Below the pieces are notes generated by a model. That model saw nothing but the letters and a program-made list of their open reading frames with translations. It searched no databases and had not been told where the DNA came from. DNA of 64,000 bases, from NCBI GenBank assembly GCA_016702745.1, contig JADJDJ010000002.1, forward strand, positions 1,116,001-1,180,000. Reading direction: 5' to 3'. Source of the DNA: Chitinophagaceae bacterium (lineage in GTDB: Bacteria > Bacteroidota > Bacteroidia > Chitinophagales > Chitinophagaceae). This document shows positions 35,173 through 45,271 of this stretch, piece after piece; within the stretch, counting starts at the first letter, position 1, and the number at the start of each line of letters is the position of its first letter. Made by a program: the position numbers and the translations under genes.

Positions 35173-36992
35173 ATGCTTCTGATCCGACCTGTGAAACTCT
35201 TTTCCTTCACGATGAGCCTCCTGCTTGTCGGTAGTACCGGCAGCTTTGCCCAGTATCCTTCCAATACTGTTTCGGTTAAACTGTCCAATGCCATTCTTTC
35301 CCGGTGGAACAGCAGCCCTTCAGGTGGTCGTGTTTGCATTGATAAAATGACCGCTAAAGGATGGGAATATTCAAACAGCATCGTTTTACATGGAATAGAA
35401 AAAGTGTATGAAAAACTCGATCCGGTTACTTATCAGTCCTACCTGACCTATGTGAAAGCCTATATTGATGATTATGTTGATGCCGGCGGCAATATTGTAT
35501 CCGGTGAAATGGCTGAAAACCTTGATAAGATCCACCCCGGAATCAGCGTTCTCTTTTATATGAACATTATAAAAGTATCAGTGCTACTGATTCCCTGCGT
35601 TACAGGACAGCAGCCACCTATCTGCGCAATTACCTGATTGGTCCTTCTTCCTCCTATCCCAAAACAGCGGAAGGGGGCTATTATCATAAGAACAATGCCA
35701 CTTATACAAATGTGATGATGCTGGACGGAATTTATATGGCCCATCCTTTTCTGGCATGTTATGGCAGGATTTTCAATGACCAGACAGCATTGGATACCGC
35801 TGCGAATCAGGCCTTACTTCTTGCTTCTCACCTGCACAATGCTACTGTTCATCTGATGTATCATGCATACGATCATGCCCGAACCAGGGCCTGGGCCAGT
35901 GCCTCCACAGGTGTTTCCTATGAAGTATGGTCAAGAGGGATGGGCTGGTATGTAATGGCGCTCGTGGATATCCTGAAATATCTTCCGCATGCTCACCCCA
36001 AATACAATAGTCTGCTTTTGTTGTTACAGGATCTGGCGATCGGTATTCAGGCCAACCAGGATCCCGGAACAGGATTATGGTACCAGGTCGTTAACAAACC
36101 TTCTGGCTCGCCTGCCAATTACCTGGAAACATCCGGCAGTGCCATGTTTGTTTATGCTATTCAGACAGCAGTCGATAGCGGATGGATCAGTAATAGCTAT
36201 TCACCCGTGGCGCAAAATGGTTGGAATGGAATTTTGAGTAAAATTTCCACGCATGCAGATGGAGGTCCCCAGGTCAATGATTTTGCCCCGGCCATGGGGG
36301 TACAGGGTACCTCTGCAGTCAATGCCTATGCTGCCTATGTAAATATTTTACCGGTGGATGTACCGGGCAGTGCTCATCCGCATGGATATGCAGCCGTGTT
36401 AATGGCCGCTTTGGTGATGGAACTCTCCGGAATGAGTACCCTTCCATTGCAATTCAGGTATACAGGTGGAAACAATACCAATGGCTATGCGCAGCTGCAA
36501 TGGGCTTTTGATGAAGAAGATCAGGTGGCCCATTATAAAGTTGATAAAGCAGGAGCAGGAAGTGTATTCAGAGAAGAAGCGACCATCAGCGTCAATCAAA
36601 ATAATGAATATAACTGGAAAGACAGATCACCGATTAATGGATATGCCATTTACAGAATCCGGGCGATCACAATAACGGGTAAAACAATTTTTAGTCCGGT
36701 CATCAGGATAAAGGACAAAAACAGTGAAGGATTGAGAGTACTGATTTATCCAAATCCTTTGTTCCAAAACCAGGAAATCAATGTACAGTTGTCAGGTATG
36801 GTTCCTGGTAATTATACGGTTACCCTCAGCAGTGCCATTGGAAATAGGGTATGGAACAGATCCCTCAGCATTATTGGGAACAGCTGGACGAAGACCATGG
36901 TATTACCTGCTCCTGTAACAAAAGGATATTACCTGATAACGGTGAATGAGGAACGAAAAAAAGTTTTTAGCGGAAAGATTTTGATACGATGA
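35173..36992 (+). CDS. GH88/GH105-type unsaturated glucuronyl hydrolase with T9SS tail (frameshifted)
   Basis: About 606 residues when restored. A signal peptide follows the ATG at 35173 (MLLIRPVKLFSFTMSLLLVG, ending FAQ). The (alpha/alpha)6 hydrolase region includes YSNSIVLHGIEKVYEKL, NVMMLDGIYMAHPFLA, HAYDHART and VWSRGMGWYVMALVDIL, typical of YteR/GH105 enzymes that remove unsaturated uronic acid from pectin fragments. A beta-rich region follows, then a T9SS sorting domain (VLIYPNPLFQNQEINVQLS, ending FSGKILIR). The frame breaks in a T-run at 35554-35557; one added T gives FLYEHYKSISATDSLRYR. It is exported and probably surface-attached. The substrate is inferred from the family. Confidence 0.82.
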
Positions 36993-37036
36993 TAAAGTGA
37001 ATGAAAATGAAAGCGAAGCATTCATAAGCAGCCATC

Positions 37037-38487
37037 ATGAAATGGGTTTTGATCATATCAGTTATTTTACTGCTGCCTCCTAAAAAATCAGCTGCCCAGA
37101 TTTGTAATAATTCAACAGATTCGGTCTATGGGCTCACTGCCGTGGCAACTGCAAGTCCCGCGATTGCCATGGGGCAAATCGTAGGCATCAACCTGAATAA
37201 TGCTGGAACCGTTGCTATTGGCAGTCCTTCTGCTGCTGCCAATGCAGCCAATGCTATTGGGTTCAGCCAGGTGAATGGTAGGTTTTATTATTTCAATCAG
37301 GTGGGTTCCGGTACCATTGAGTTTATTTCTTATGACCCTCAGGCCGGAACCAAACATATCCTCGCAAATCCACCCTTATTGCCAACCAATCAGCGAATCA
37401 GAGCGGGTACCGTTAATAAAGATGGCACGGGTTATTATATGATCTATCCTGCGGCCAGCACTGCCCAGGGCTATCCCAAAACAGGACCGGCACTCTATTT
37501 TTATAATATTCCGCTGAATACATGGACCCTGATTACGCAGGATTTAAAAACAGCTCGGGTACGAATATTGCGAATATTATAACATTGAATTCCGGCGATA
37601 TGGCTTTTGATGGAAGTGATAATCTCTGGCTCCTTTGTTCTAATACTTCCAACCATGCCTTATATAAAATTGATGCACCGGTACCGACCACGGCAGTGGC
37701 CAGTGTGTTGGTGGATACGATTATTGCGCAAAGGGCCAACCCGGTAGCGGGAGTGAGTTTTACCGGCATCTGTTTTAATTTTCCCGGGGATATGTACCTC
37801 ACTACCGGTTCGGGTGTTGGTGCCGGCAATAATAAACTGTATAGACTGGCTACAATTACTTCACCTTTTACTTTGGTGGGAACTGTACCGAATAGTTATG
37901 GTGATGATCTGACTTCCTGTGTATTTCCGGTAGGTGTTTTATCCGTCAACTGGCTGAACTACCATGCTACGATCTATGGCAATCGTGTGCAACACAAATG
38001 GTCGGTTAATAAGGATCCGGGAAAACTCTACAACTATACTATTCAGTATTCCGTTGATGCCCGGTACTGGAATGATCTTTCTGCGGAACTATTCCCAGTT
38101 GATCGGCAGCAAACAGCAGACTATTTTACAGCCATTTCAGGATTTCCGGATGCGGAATGGGTGTATTTCAGAATCAGGGCCGTGGATGTCAACGGGGATC
38201 AAAAAATATCACCTGTCAGAAGATTAGCTCATTCAGTTCCGGAATCCAGGATTTCATTATTTCCCAATCCGGCCACATCAACGGTAGCTATTCGCCAGGA
38301 AGGTTCCACAGGTCAAGGCTTTTTCCGGTTGATGACGGTATCCGGTAAAACAGTCTTAGAGGGAGCGTTTCAGTCATCCGGTACCGAAATCGATATCTCA
38401 ACACTTGCCACCGGCGTTTATTTTGTAATGGTCACTGACCAGTATGGTCATGTTGCCCCGCCTGCAAAACTGGTGAAATGCCCCTGA
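37037..38487 (+). CDS. T9SS-secreted protein of unknown function (frameshifted)
   Basis: About 483 residues when restored. Signal peptide (MKWVLIISVILLLPPKKSAAQ), a region that reads like a beta-propeller (FSQVNGRFYYFNQVGSG, FDGSDNLWLLCSN, GDMYLTTGSGVG), a fibronectin-like stretch (YTIQYSVDARYWNDL) and a T9SS tail (RISLFPNPATSTVAIRQEG, then GVYFVMVTD). The first frame ends at 37582 and the second begins before it; adding one base in TTTAAAAA at 37543-37550 joins ITQDF to KNSSGTNIANIITL. It lies 45 bp after the GH105 gene on the same strand and may share its operon. The function is not recognised. Confidence 0.7.
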
Positions 38488-38505
38488 TTGACAGAATAAA
38501 CAGCT

Positions 38506-38799
38506 TTAATTCATAGAAGAACTCCAGATTAACTGGTAGGGATCTGTTTTACCCTTGATACAGGTGAATAAAAAACAGGTGATAAAAGGCATCTGAATAG
38601 GTTCGTTTCCTTCTTCCTGAATATGCAGGGTACCACTTACATAAGCTTCTGTTGAAGATGTTTCCAGTGCTTCGTAACCCGTTGGCACGATTTCATTACT
38701 ATATCCGATATCGTAACGGCGATAGGCCAGTTTTTCTACCAGATTTTGCACGAATTCAGGTTCGTCAAATTGGGCGGATATGTGTAATTCCTGTTTCAT
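38506..38799 (-). CDS. Small hypothetical protein
   Basis: 97 residues from the ATG at 38799 (MKQELHISAQFDEPEF). It has no signal peptide, membrane helix or recognised motif. The sequence is acidic with EEGNEPIQMPFITCFLFTC near the middle to end. It is convergent with the T9SS gene and alone on its strand. Codon use looks normal, so it is probably real, but I cannot name a family. Confidence 0.5.
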   Translation of the reverse strand: MKQELHISAQFDEPEFVQNLVEKLAYRRYDIGYSNEIVPTGYEALETSSTEAYVSGTLHIQEEGNEPIQMPFITCFLFTCIKGKTDPYQLIWSSSMN

Positions 38800-39104
38800 A
38801 ATCAAGGCTTTTAAAGCTGCCTCTTCCTTTACACCCCGTTTCCGGTATCCACCCCTCGGAGGCTTTTAATGATCTACGTAAATAAGATGCAGGAAATAGG
38901 AAAATGATTATTAAGGGAATGTGAAAATGGGGTCCCGATAGCTATCGGGAGGCTAGTGGCGAGTGGGAAGTGGCTAGTAGGGCTTAACTAGTGGGGACTT
39001 CACTGTAGGGGGAGGGTTTTAATTTCTTCCTCTTTTCAATTTATTTGATTTTTGTATCTTGTTTCTTTTCTTTTTTTGGTTCTTGTATCTTTTCTTTTTT
39101 CCTA
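38800..39104. other. Intergenic region with repeats
   Basis: About 305 bp between two minus-strand genes. It holds the palindrome at 38933-38950, a run of CTAGTGG/GAGTGGGAAGTGG-type short direct repeats at 38953-38998, and a T/C-rich tract at 39020-39110 with a repeated TTGTATCTT. No gene is seen. Confidence 0.5.
38933..38950. repeat. Short palindrome TCCCGATAGYTATCGGGA, copy 2
   Basis: Perfect 18-bp palindrome TCCCGATAGCTATCGGGA; differs by one base from the copy at 31846. Intergenic. Confidence 0.65.
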
Positions 39105-40754
39105 TCAAATCAGTGTAAAACTATCTCCATCAAACAATCCCTTATCACTCAATTTTAAATGCGGGATTACCAGTAAAGCCATAAAAGATAATGTCATAAA
39201 TGGAGACGACAATATGGAACCCAATTCTTCCTTACTCATGATATCAATGGCCGTATAATCTGCAGCCACCTGATAGCCGTCTGCATTACTCATCAGTCCG
39301 GCAACCGGCAGTGGTAAAACAGCTTCTTGCCAGTTGTTTCCATTTTCATCCGGACAGACTGCACTCACCGCTCCCCGGCTCTCAATCACGAGGTTTACGG
39401 CCCGGGAAATACTTTCATCATCTGTTCCTACTGCAACAATATTATGACTATCATGCGCAACAGAGGATGCGAGGGCGCCTTTTTTCAACTGGAAATTTTT
39501 AATAAAGCCGGAAGCGACAGGGGCGTCATGATACCGGTTCACTACAACTATCTTTAACAGGTCCCGTTCCGTATCACTCACTATTTTTCCATCATTCACC
39601 AGCGGTTCATAAAAAAGTTTATTGGTGATGAGCTGTCCGTCTAATGCTTCAATCACCGGTATGCTGTTCTGGAAGCGATCTGCAGGAATTTCAAAATCAG
39701 CTGCTTTCTTTTTCGTGCAGGAAAATTGATTGACAATGGCTGATTTTTTACTCTCAATGAAAGATTGTCCGTTTTCAGCAACCAATTCCCCGTTAATATA
39801 GGTTTTGAGTACTTCAAACGCACTCAGGTTTTTTACCAAAATAAAATCAGCCGGATCGCCTGCTTTTAATAAACCAACGTTTAATTGGTAATGCAATACC
39901 GGATTCACACAGGCTGCTTTCAGGATATTAAAAAGAGGAATTCCTTTGGCAATAGCCCTGGCACAAAGCTGGTTGATATGACCCAGCACCAGACTGTCCG
40001 GGTGTTTATCATCACTGCAGAACATCATCTGATCGGGCCAGTCATGCAATAATTCAATCAGGGCATCAAAATTTTTGGCTGCACTGCCTTCCCGGATAAT
40101 CACTTTCATCCCGAGCTGTAATTTATCCAGTGCTTCCTCCTTTGTAAAACATTCGTGATCGGTGGAAATACCGGCCGCAATATATTGTCGCGCCTGTTCT
40201 CCGCGTAAGCCGGGGGCATGTCCGTCAACTGGTTTACCCAACCGATGGGCAGCTGCTATTTTTTTCATGACCTCCTCATCCCCTGAAAGCACACCCGGAA
40301 AATTCATCATTTCGCTTAAGTACCTGATCTCCTCTCTTTCTAAAAGAGCGGCTACTTCAGTGGCATCCAGACTGGCACCGGCGGTTTCAAATGTTGTAGC
40401 TGGCACACAGCTGGGTGCACCGAAATTAAATTTAAAGGGAACCGTTTTTCCGTTTTCGATCATGAATTCCACTCCTTCCATCCCACATACATTGGCAATT
40501 TCATGCGGATCACTCACCGTGGCTACCGTTCCGTGAACAACCGCAAGTCTGGCAAACTCTGCAGGTACCAGCATGGAGCTTTCAATATGAATATGGCTGT
40601 CGGTGAATCCTGGTAAAATAAAGGGAAGCAGACTGTCCTGGCTGGCTGCTTTTTCAATGGAGAGGATTTTTCCATTGTCAATCTGGATGCTTGCAGTATA
40701 TACTTCACTGCTATGAATATCAACCAGGTTGCCGGTAATAGAAAAGGAAGACAT
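39105..40754 (-). CDS. ade: Adenine deaminase
   Basis: 549 residues, intact; amidohydrolase superfamily. The N-terminal metal site is GFTDSHIHIESSM, followed by HGTVATVSDPHEIANVCG and GKPVDGHAPGLRG. Further conserved blocks are STDHECFTKEEAL and MMFCSDDKHPDSL (catalytic Asp region), and the C-terminal domain has ASSVAHDSHNIVAVGTDD. Length fits the bacterial Ade family (about 550-600). It deaminates adenine to hypoxanthine and ammonia in purine salvage, using two metal ions, in the cytoplasm. It is divergent from the Vps10 gene with 57 bp between starts. Confidence 0.95.
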   Translation of the reverse strand: MSSFSITGNLVDIHSSEVYTASIQIDNGKILSIEKAASQDSLLPFILPGFTDSHIHIESSMLVPAEFARLAVVHGTVATVSDPHEIANVCGMEGVEFMIENGKTVPFKFNFGAPSCVPATTFETAGASLDATEVAALLEREEIRYLSEMMNFPGVLSGDEEVMKKIAAAHRLGKPVDGHAPGLRGEQARQYIAAGISTDHECFTKEEALDKLQLGMKVIIREGSAAKNFDALIELLHDWPDQMMFCSDDKHPDSLVLGHINQLCARAIAKGIPLFNILKAACVNPVLHYQLNVGLLKAGDPADFILVKNLSAFEVLKTYINGELVAENGQSFIESKKSAIVNQFSCTKKKAADFEIPADRFQNSIPVIEALDGQLITNKLFYEPLVNDGKIVSDTERDLLKIVVVNRYHDAPVASGFIKNFQLKKGALASSVAHDSHNIVAVGTDDESISRAVNLVIESRGAVSAVCPDENGNNWQEAVLPLPVAGLMSNADGYQVAADYTAIDIMSKEELGSILSSPFMTLSFMALLVIPHLKLSDKGLFDGDSFTLI

Positions 40755-40811
40755 GGAATTGATTTGAGAACCTGTAAATTACTATCTTCAAAGCAATTAA
40801 TACGATTGGTT

Positions 40812-43800
40812 ATGAGAAAAATCTTTCTGCTGGCTCCGGCCATATTATTAGTAACAATTGCCGCTGCGCAAAAAACAAAAACATCAACAGCGGCTCCTTC
40901 CATTGACAATGCTGATGAAGTACTTCTTTCAAAATTAAAATACCGGTTGGTGGGACCATTCCGGGGTGGAAGAAGCGGGGCCGTTGCCGGCAGCTATACC
41001 AACCGCACTACTTTTTATTTTGGTGGAACTGGTGGTGGTGTTTGGAAAACACAGGACGGTGGCAATAACTGGAAGAATATTTCTGATAAATTTTTCGGCA
41101 GCTCGATTGGTGCAGTGGCTGTAGCACTTTCAGATGAAACCATTTTGTATGTGGGTGAAGGAGAAAACACCATGCGTGGAAATGTAAGCGAAGGTCTTGG
41201 AGGCATGTGGCGCAGTGATGATGGCGGAAGAAGCTGGAAGAATATCGGATTAAAAGATGGCCGTCATATTATCCGGATTGTGATCCATCCCAAAAACCCG
41301 GATATTGTTTGGGTAGCCGTGATGGGACATTTATTCGGCCCCAATGAAGAAAGAGGGATTTATAAAACTGTAGATGGCGGTCGAAGCTGGAAAAGAACAC
41401 TCTTTGTCAATAACCAGACCGGCTGCAGTGACCTGGTGATGGAACCGGGTAATCCTTCCGTTTTTTATGCAGGAACCTGGCGCCTGATCCGTACCCCTTA
41501 TTCATTGGAAAGCGGCGGAGATGGCAGTGCCCTCTGGAAAAGTACTGATGGTGGTGAGACCTGGAAAAATATTTCCACGGCAAAAGGTCTTCCCAAAAAT
41601 ACCTGGGGTATTGTGGGAGTGGCCGTGGCGCCTTCCAATACCGATAAAATATATACCATCATTGAAAATAAAGAAGGGGGTTTATACATGAGTGCTGATG
41701 CCGGCGAAACCTGGACACTGGCCAGCAGTGATAACAATATCCGGCAGCGTGCCTGGTATTATACCAAGGTATTTGTTGATCCGAAAAATGAAAACAAAGT
41801 GTATTGTCCGAATGTGGGATTTATGCTGAGTACGGATGGCGGTAAAACATTTAAGAGTATCAGTACACCTCACGGTGATCACCATGATCTCTGGATTGAT
41901 CCGGCCGATGGTAACCGGATGATCGTAGCCGATGACGGTGGCGCACAGGTAAGTTTTGACGGAGGGAATAACTGGAGCACTTATATGAACCAGCCAACCG
42001 CACAGGTGTACCGGCTGAGTACGGATAATGCATTCCCATACAGAATTCTGGGAGGGCAGCAGGATAACAGCGCTTTCCGCATCCGTAGCCGTACCTATGG
42101 TGCAGCCATTACAGAAGCAGATATGGAATCGGCTGCCGGAAGTGAAAGCGGATATGTAGTAGCCGATCCGCTGAATCCGGATATCACTTATGGCGGTAAT
42201 TATATGGGTATGCTGCAAAGACTGGATCACCGCACTGGTGAAAGCAGACTGATTAATGTATGGCCGATTGATAATATGGGTGCCGGTGCAGAAGCAGCCC
42301 GCTATCGCTTTCAATGGAACTATCCCATTTTCTTTTCACCCCATAATCCGAAAAGATTATATGCCGCCGGTAACCATCTTTTTGTAACAGAAAACGAAGG
42401 AAAGAGCTGGGAAGAAATCTCTCCCGATCTTACGACGAATGATAAAAGCAAACAGGCTTCCAGCGGTGGGCCGATCACCAAGGACAATACTTCGGTGGAA
42501 TATTATTGCACCATTTTCACCGTTACAGAATCTCCTTATGAAAAAGACCTGCTCTGGACCGGCAGTGATGATGGCCTGATCCATGTGAGCAAAGATGGCG
42601 GTAAAAACTGGAACAATGTAACACCACCTAATTGTCCCCCGGCCATGATGTGGAATTGCGTGGAAGCAGATCCGCATAAAAAAGGCGCAGCTTATTTTGT
42701 GGGTACGCGGTATAAGTCAGATGATTTCAGACCTTATATCTACAAGACAGAAGATTATGGTAAGACCTGGAAACTGATTGTGAATGGTATTCCATCCCTT
42801 CATTTTACAAGAGCAGTAAGGGCAGACCGGAAAAGGGCAGGTTTATTATATGCCGGTACCGAATATGGTATGTATGTCTCCTATGATGATGGTGCTAACT
42901 GGAAATCCTTTCAGTTGAATATGCCGGAAGTTCCGATCACCGATCTGGCCATTAAAAATAATGACCTGATCGTGGCCACACAGGGCAGAAGTTTATATAT
43001 CCTGGATGACCTGGGTGTGCTGCAACAAAAGAACAGCAACTTAGTCAGTAAGAACCTGCATGTGTTTGATGTTAACCCCGCTTATCGTATGCCCGGTGGC
43101 GGCCGAAGAAGAGGAGGCGGAGGAAATACCGCTGCGGCTGTGCCAAATGCCGGTACCAATCCTTCTAATGGGGTTGTATTTAATTATTATGTGAAGAACG
43201 CCAGTGACTCCACTAAATTATCCATCGAGATTCAGGATAAACAGGGAAAAAAGATCAAAACATTTTCCACTTCATCCAAAGAAGATAAGATTGAAGTCAG
43301 TAACGGTATCAATCAGTTTGAATGGGATATGAATTACCCGGTAGCGGAAACGGTAGAAGGATTGATTTTATGGAATGGTTTTGTGCGGGGTCCGAAAGCT
43401 GCACCTGGTAACTATACTGCCAAATTCAAAACCGGGAATGATTCCACTGTGGTCCCTTTTACAATTCTTCCGGATCCGAACTATAAAGCCACCGAAGCAG
43501 AATATGATGAACAGGTCAGTTTTCTGCTGGGTGCCCGTGATAAATTTTCAGACATCATGAAGGCCCTGCGGAATATCAAAGACCTGCGGCAACAGATGTC
43601 CGATTTTACTACCCGTAACGGAAAAGAAGTTCCCAAAGAAGTAAAGCAGCAGATCGATACGATCAATAAGCAGCTTACTGCTGTGGAAGAATCATTGCAC
43701 CAGACCAAGGCAAAGAGCGGACAGGATGTACTGAACTTCCCCATACAGCTGGATGATAAACTGGCCAGTGTGTACAATGCGGCTTCGGTAGGTTATTCGG

Positions 43801-43958
43801 CACCATCAAAGCAGGTAAAAGAAGCATATGCTGAACTGGCGGCAAAGATTGATCAGCAATTGGCTAAACTAAAGAAGATCATGAGCGATGATCTTGGCAG
43901 GCTGAACCAGCTGATTCATGAAAAATCAATCCCGCTGATCGGGGTGAAGAAAGAGTAA
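40812..43958 (+). CDS. Secreted Vps10/BNR beta-propeller protein
   Basis: 1048 residues from the ATG at 40812, which opens a signal peptide (MRKIFLLAPAILLVTIAAAQ); the frame is open further upstream but lacks a signal. Ten or so BNR/Asp-box-like repeats (VWKTQDGGNNWKN, MWRSDDGGRSWKN, IYKTVDGGRSWKR, LWKSTDGGETWKN, IHVSKDGGKNWNN) form a sortilin/Vps10-like propeller up to about residue 770. A Gly/Arg-rich linker (PGGGRRRGGGG), an Ig-like part (YPVAETVEGLILWNGFVRG) and a helical C-terminus follow. The family is common in Bacteroidota and annotated as a putative glycosyl hydrolase, but catalysis is not shown. Intact, single gene, with a strong terminator behind it. Confidence 0.85.
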   Translation: MRKIFLLAPAILLVTIAAAQKTKTSTAAPSIDNADEVLLSKLKYRLVGPFRGGRSGAVAGSYTNRTTFYFGGTGGGVWKTQDGGNNWKNISDKFFGSSIGAVAVALSDETILYVGEGENTMRGNVSEGLGGMWRSDDGGRSWKNIGLKDGRHIIRIVIHPKNPDIVWVAVMGHLFGPNEERGIYKTVDGGRSWKRTLFVNNQTGCSDLVMEPGNPSVFYAGTWRLIRTPYSLESGGDGSALWKSTDGGETWKNISTAKGLPKNTWGIVGVAVAPSNTDKIYTIIENKEGGLYMSADAGETWTLASSDNNIRQRAWYYTKVFVDPKNENKVYCPNVGFMLSTDGGKTFKSISTPHGDHHDLWIDPADGNRMIVADDGGAQVSFDGGNNWSTYMNQPTAQVYRLSTDNAFPYRILGGQQDNSAFRIRSRTYGAAITEADMESAAGSESGYVVADPLNPDITYGGNYMGMLQRLDHRTGESRLINVWPIDNMGAGAEAARYRFQWNYPIFFSPHNPKRLYAAGNHLFVTENEGKSWEEISPDLTTNDKSKQASSGGPITKDNTSVEYYCTIFTVTESPYEKDLLWTGSDDGLIHVSKDGGKNWNNVTPPNCPPAMMWNCVEADPHKKGAAYFVGTRYKSDDFRPYIYKTEDYGKTWKLIVNGIPSLHFTRAVRADRKRAGLLYAGTEYGMYVSYDDGANWKSFQLNMPEVPITDLAIKNNDLIVATQGRSLYILDDLGVLQQKNSNLVSKNLHVFDVNPAYRMPGGGRRRGGGGNTAAAVPNAGTNPSNGVVFNYYVKNASDSTKLSIEIQDKQGKKIKTFSTSSKEDKIEVSNGINQFEWDMNYPVAETVEGLILWNGFVRGPKAAPGNYTAKFKTGNDSTVVPFTILPDPNYKATEAEYDEQVSFLLGARDKFSDIMKALRNIKDLRQQMSDFTTRNGKEVPKEVKQQIDTINKQLTAVEESLHQTKAKSGQDVLNFPIQLDDKLASVYNAASVGYSAPSKQVKEAYAELAAKIDQQLAKLKKIMSDDLGRLNQLIHEKSIPLIGVKKE

Positions 43959-43989
43959 TTGGATATTTAACTGATAGAAGTTTATATAG

Positions 43990-44031
43990 AAAAGCGGCCA
44001 CATGAAGTGAATTTCAATGTGGCCGCTTTTT
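43990..44031. terminator. Bidirectional intrinsic terminator
   Basis: Stem AAAAGCGGCCACAT paired with ATGTGGCCGCTTTT, loop about 14 nt, with A-run before and T-run after. It lies between the convergent Vps10 and desaturase genes and can serve both. Confidence 0.88.
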
Positions 44032-44050
44032 ATGCTGTAAGAAATCTGTT

Positions 44051-45097
44051 TTATGCAATAACGGGAGGAGTATACTTTTTTGTTCGCTCCTTCATCAGGG
44101 CAATCACCTCTTCATCGTTGGCAAACATATTGTCTACATTCACCACATGTTTGGCCAGTTTGTCGTACCGTTTAGTCATCAGCCAGATAAAAATATGGAG
44201 GTAGTGAATACCGTCGAATGTGAGCGTTTTCTGTTTCACATAATATTCTTTGTTCTTCAGGAACTCACCGGGTATCTCCGTGTAATGCAGGGCCGGACGC
44301 ACGTGGTGTACCGCATGGTATCCATCGTTCCAGCAGGCCTGGTTGTACTTGGTATTAATGCAGTTGATGGTATTGTCTTCCAGATTATTGAGATCCACAA
44401 AAGCATGCTGGGTCCAGTTACCAAGCATCATCACGATCCTTGCAAAGAAAAAAGGAATGATAAAAATGAATAAGGTGGCGTGGAAGTTTATAAAGCTCAT
44501 CCCGATACAGAACATATAAAAAGCCATTTCTCCGGCGGTGAGGCGCATATAAAACTTTTTTCTTTTCCTGGAGAAGAAGTACATGAATGTATCCCTGAAA
44601 CCCAGAATCAGGAATCGGCCTACATATGCTAAGAAGCCTTTGAGACTATCTCTTTGATAGGGCAGTGTACTGCTGGCATCATCGATCATATTATTCTCCA
44701 CATGATGCATACCCATGTGATGTACAAAATAAGTTTCGGGGGTATGGCCAAAAAACGGACAAACCACCCAGATCACATAATCAAAAATCCAGTTATACTT
44801 TTTCTTAAAAGGTTTGCGGTGGCAGATGCAATGCAGCATCAATCCAAACCTTCCTTTGAAGTACATCTGGGATACATAGAAATAAGGAATATAAGCCAGC
44901 CACCAGTACCAGCCCTGTAAGAGCGGGGTGTATAAAATGATAGCTGTGGGGATGACTAAAATATGAATAGCCGTCAGTAGATGGATAAAGGGCAGGTCCC
45001 TTTTATCATTCATATACTTCAGCCAGAATTTTTCGTATGCCGTAAATTCTTTGGGTTCAACGTATACAGGATCTGTAATTGCTGCAAGTGCCTTCAT
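44051..45097 (-). CDS. Membrane fatty acid desaturase family protein
   Basis: 348 residues with about four to six membrane helices. Histidine clusters typical of membrane di-iron desaturases/hydroxylases: HCICH near 95, HHMGMHH near 130, and NDGYHAVHH near 265. No signal peptide and no cytochrome b5 domain. It should insert a double bond or hydroxyl group into a lipid acyl chain at the inner membrane. The exact substrate (fatty acid, sphingolipid or carotenoid) cannot be read from the sequence. Monocistronic; the following gene upstream on the same strand is 174 bp away. Confidence 0.85.
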   Translation of the reverse strand: MKALAAITDPVYVEPKEFTAYEKFWLKYMNDKRDLPFIHLLTAIHILVIPTAIILYTPLLQGWYWWLAYIPYFYVSQMYFKGRFGLMLHCICHRKPFKKKYNWIFDYVIWVVCPFFGHTPETYFVHHMGMHHVENNMIDDASSTLPYQRDSLKGFLAYVGRFLILGFRDTFMYFFSRKRKKFYMRLTAGEMAFYMFCIGMSFINFHATLFIFIIPFFFARIVMMLGNWTQHAFVDLNNLEDNTINCINTKYNQACWNDGYHAVHHVRPALHYTEIPGEFLKNKEYYVKQKTLTFDGIHYLHIFIWLMTKRYDKLAKHVVNVDNMFANDEEVIALMKERTKKYTPPVIA

Positions 45098-45271
45098 GTG
45101 AACTTTAGCTTCTAATCAGAAATAGTAGGTTTCGAAGTCGCTATCGCCTGTAATAAACTGATTTACAGGCATGTTAAGTCTGTCAAGGGCATAAAATTAC
45201 AGCATAATGTCTAATATGGGTTGATTTGTTTTAAGAAGCCCCTGCTGATTTTCGTCAAGCTGAAACAGGGC

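Noticed and set aside
39052..39258. Short + strand frame beginning MYLVSFLFLVLVSFLF
   Set aside because: It overlaps the 3' end of ade on the other strand and arises from a T/C-rich tract; no ribosome site or family resemblance.
40763..40790. Promoter TTTG ... TATCTTCA for the Vps10 gene
   Set aside because: Spacing is 16 bp rather than about 19-21, and the second element matches poorly; not supported.
45235..45271. Terminator hairpin after the GH109-like gene
   Set aside because: The arms AAGCCCTG/CAGGGGCTT pair with a bulge, the loop is long and no T-run follows on the minus strand.
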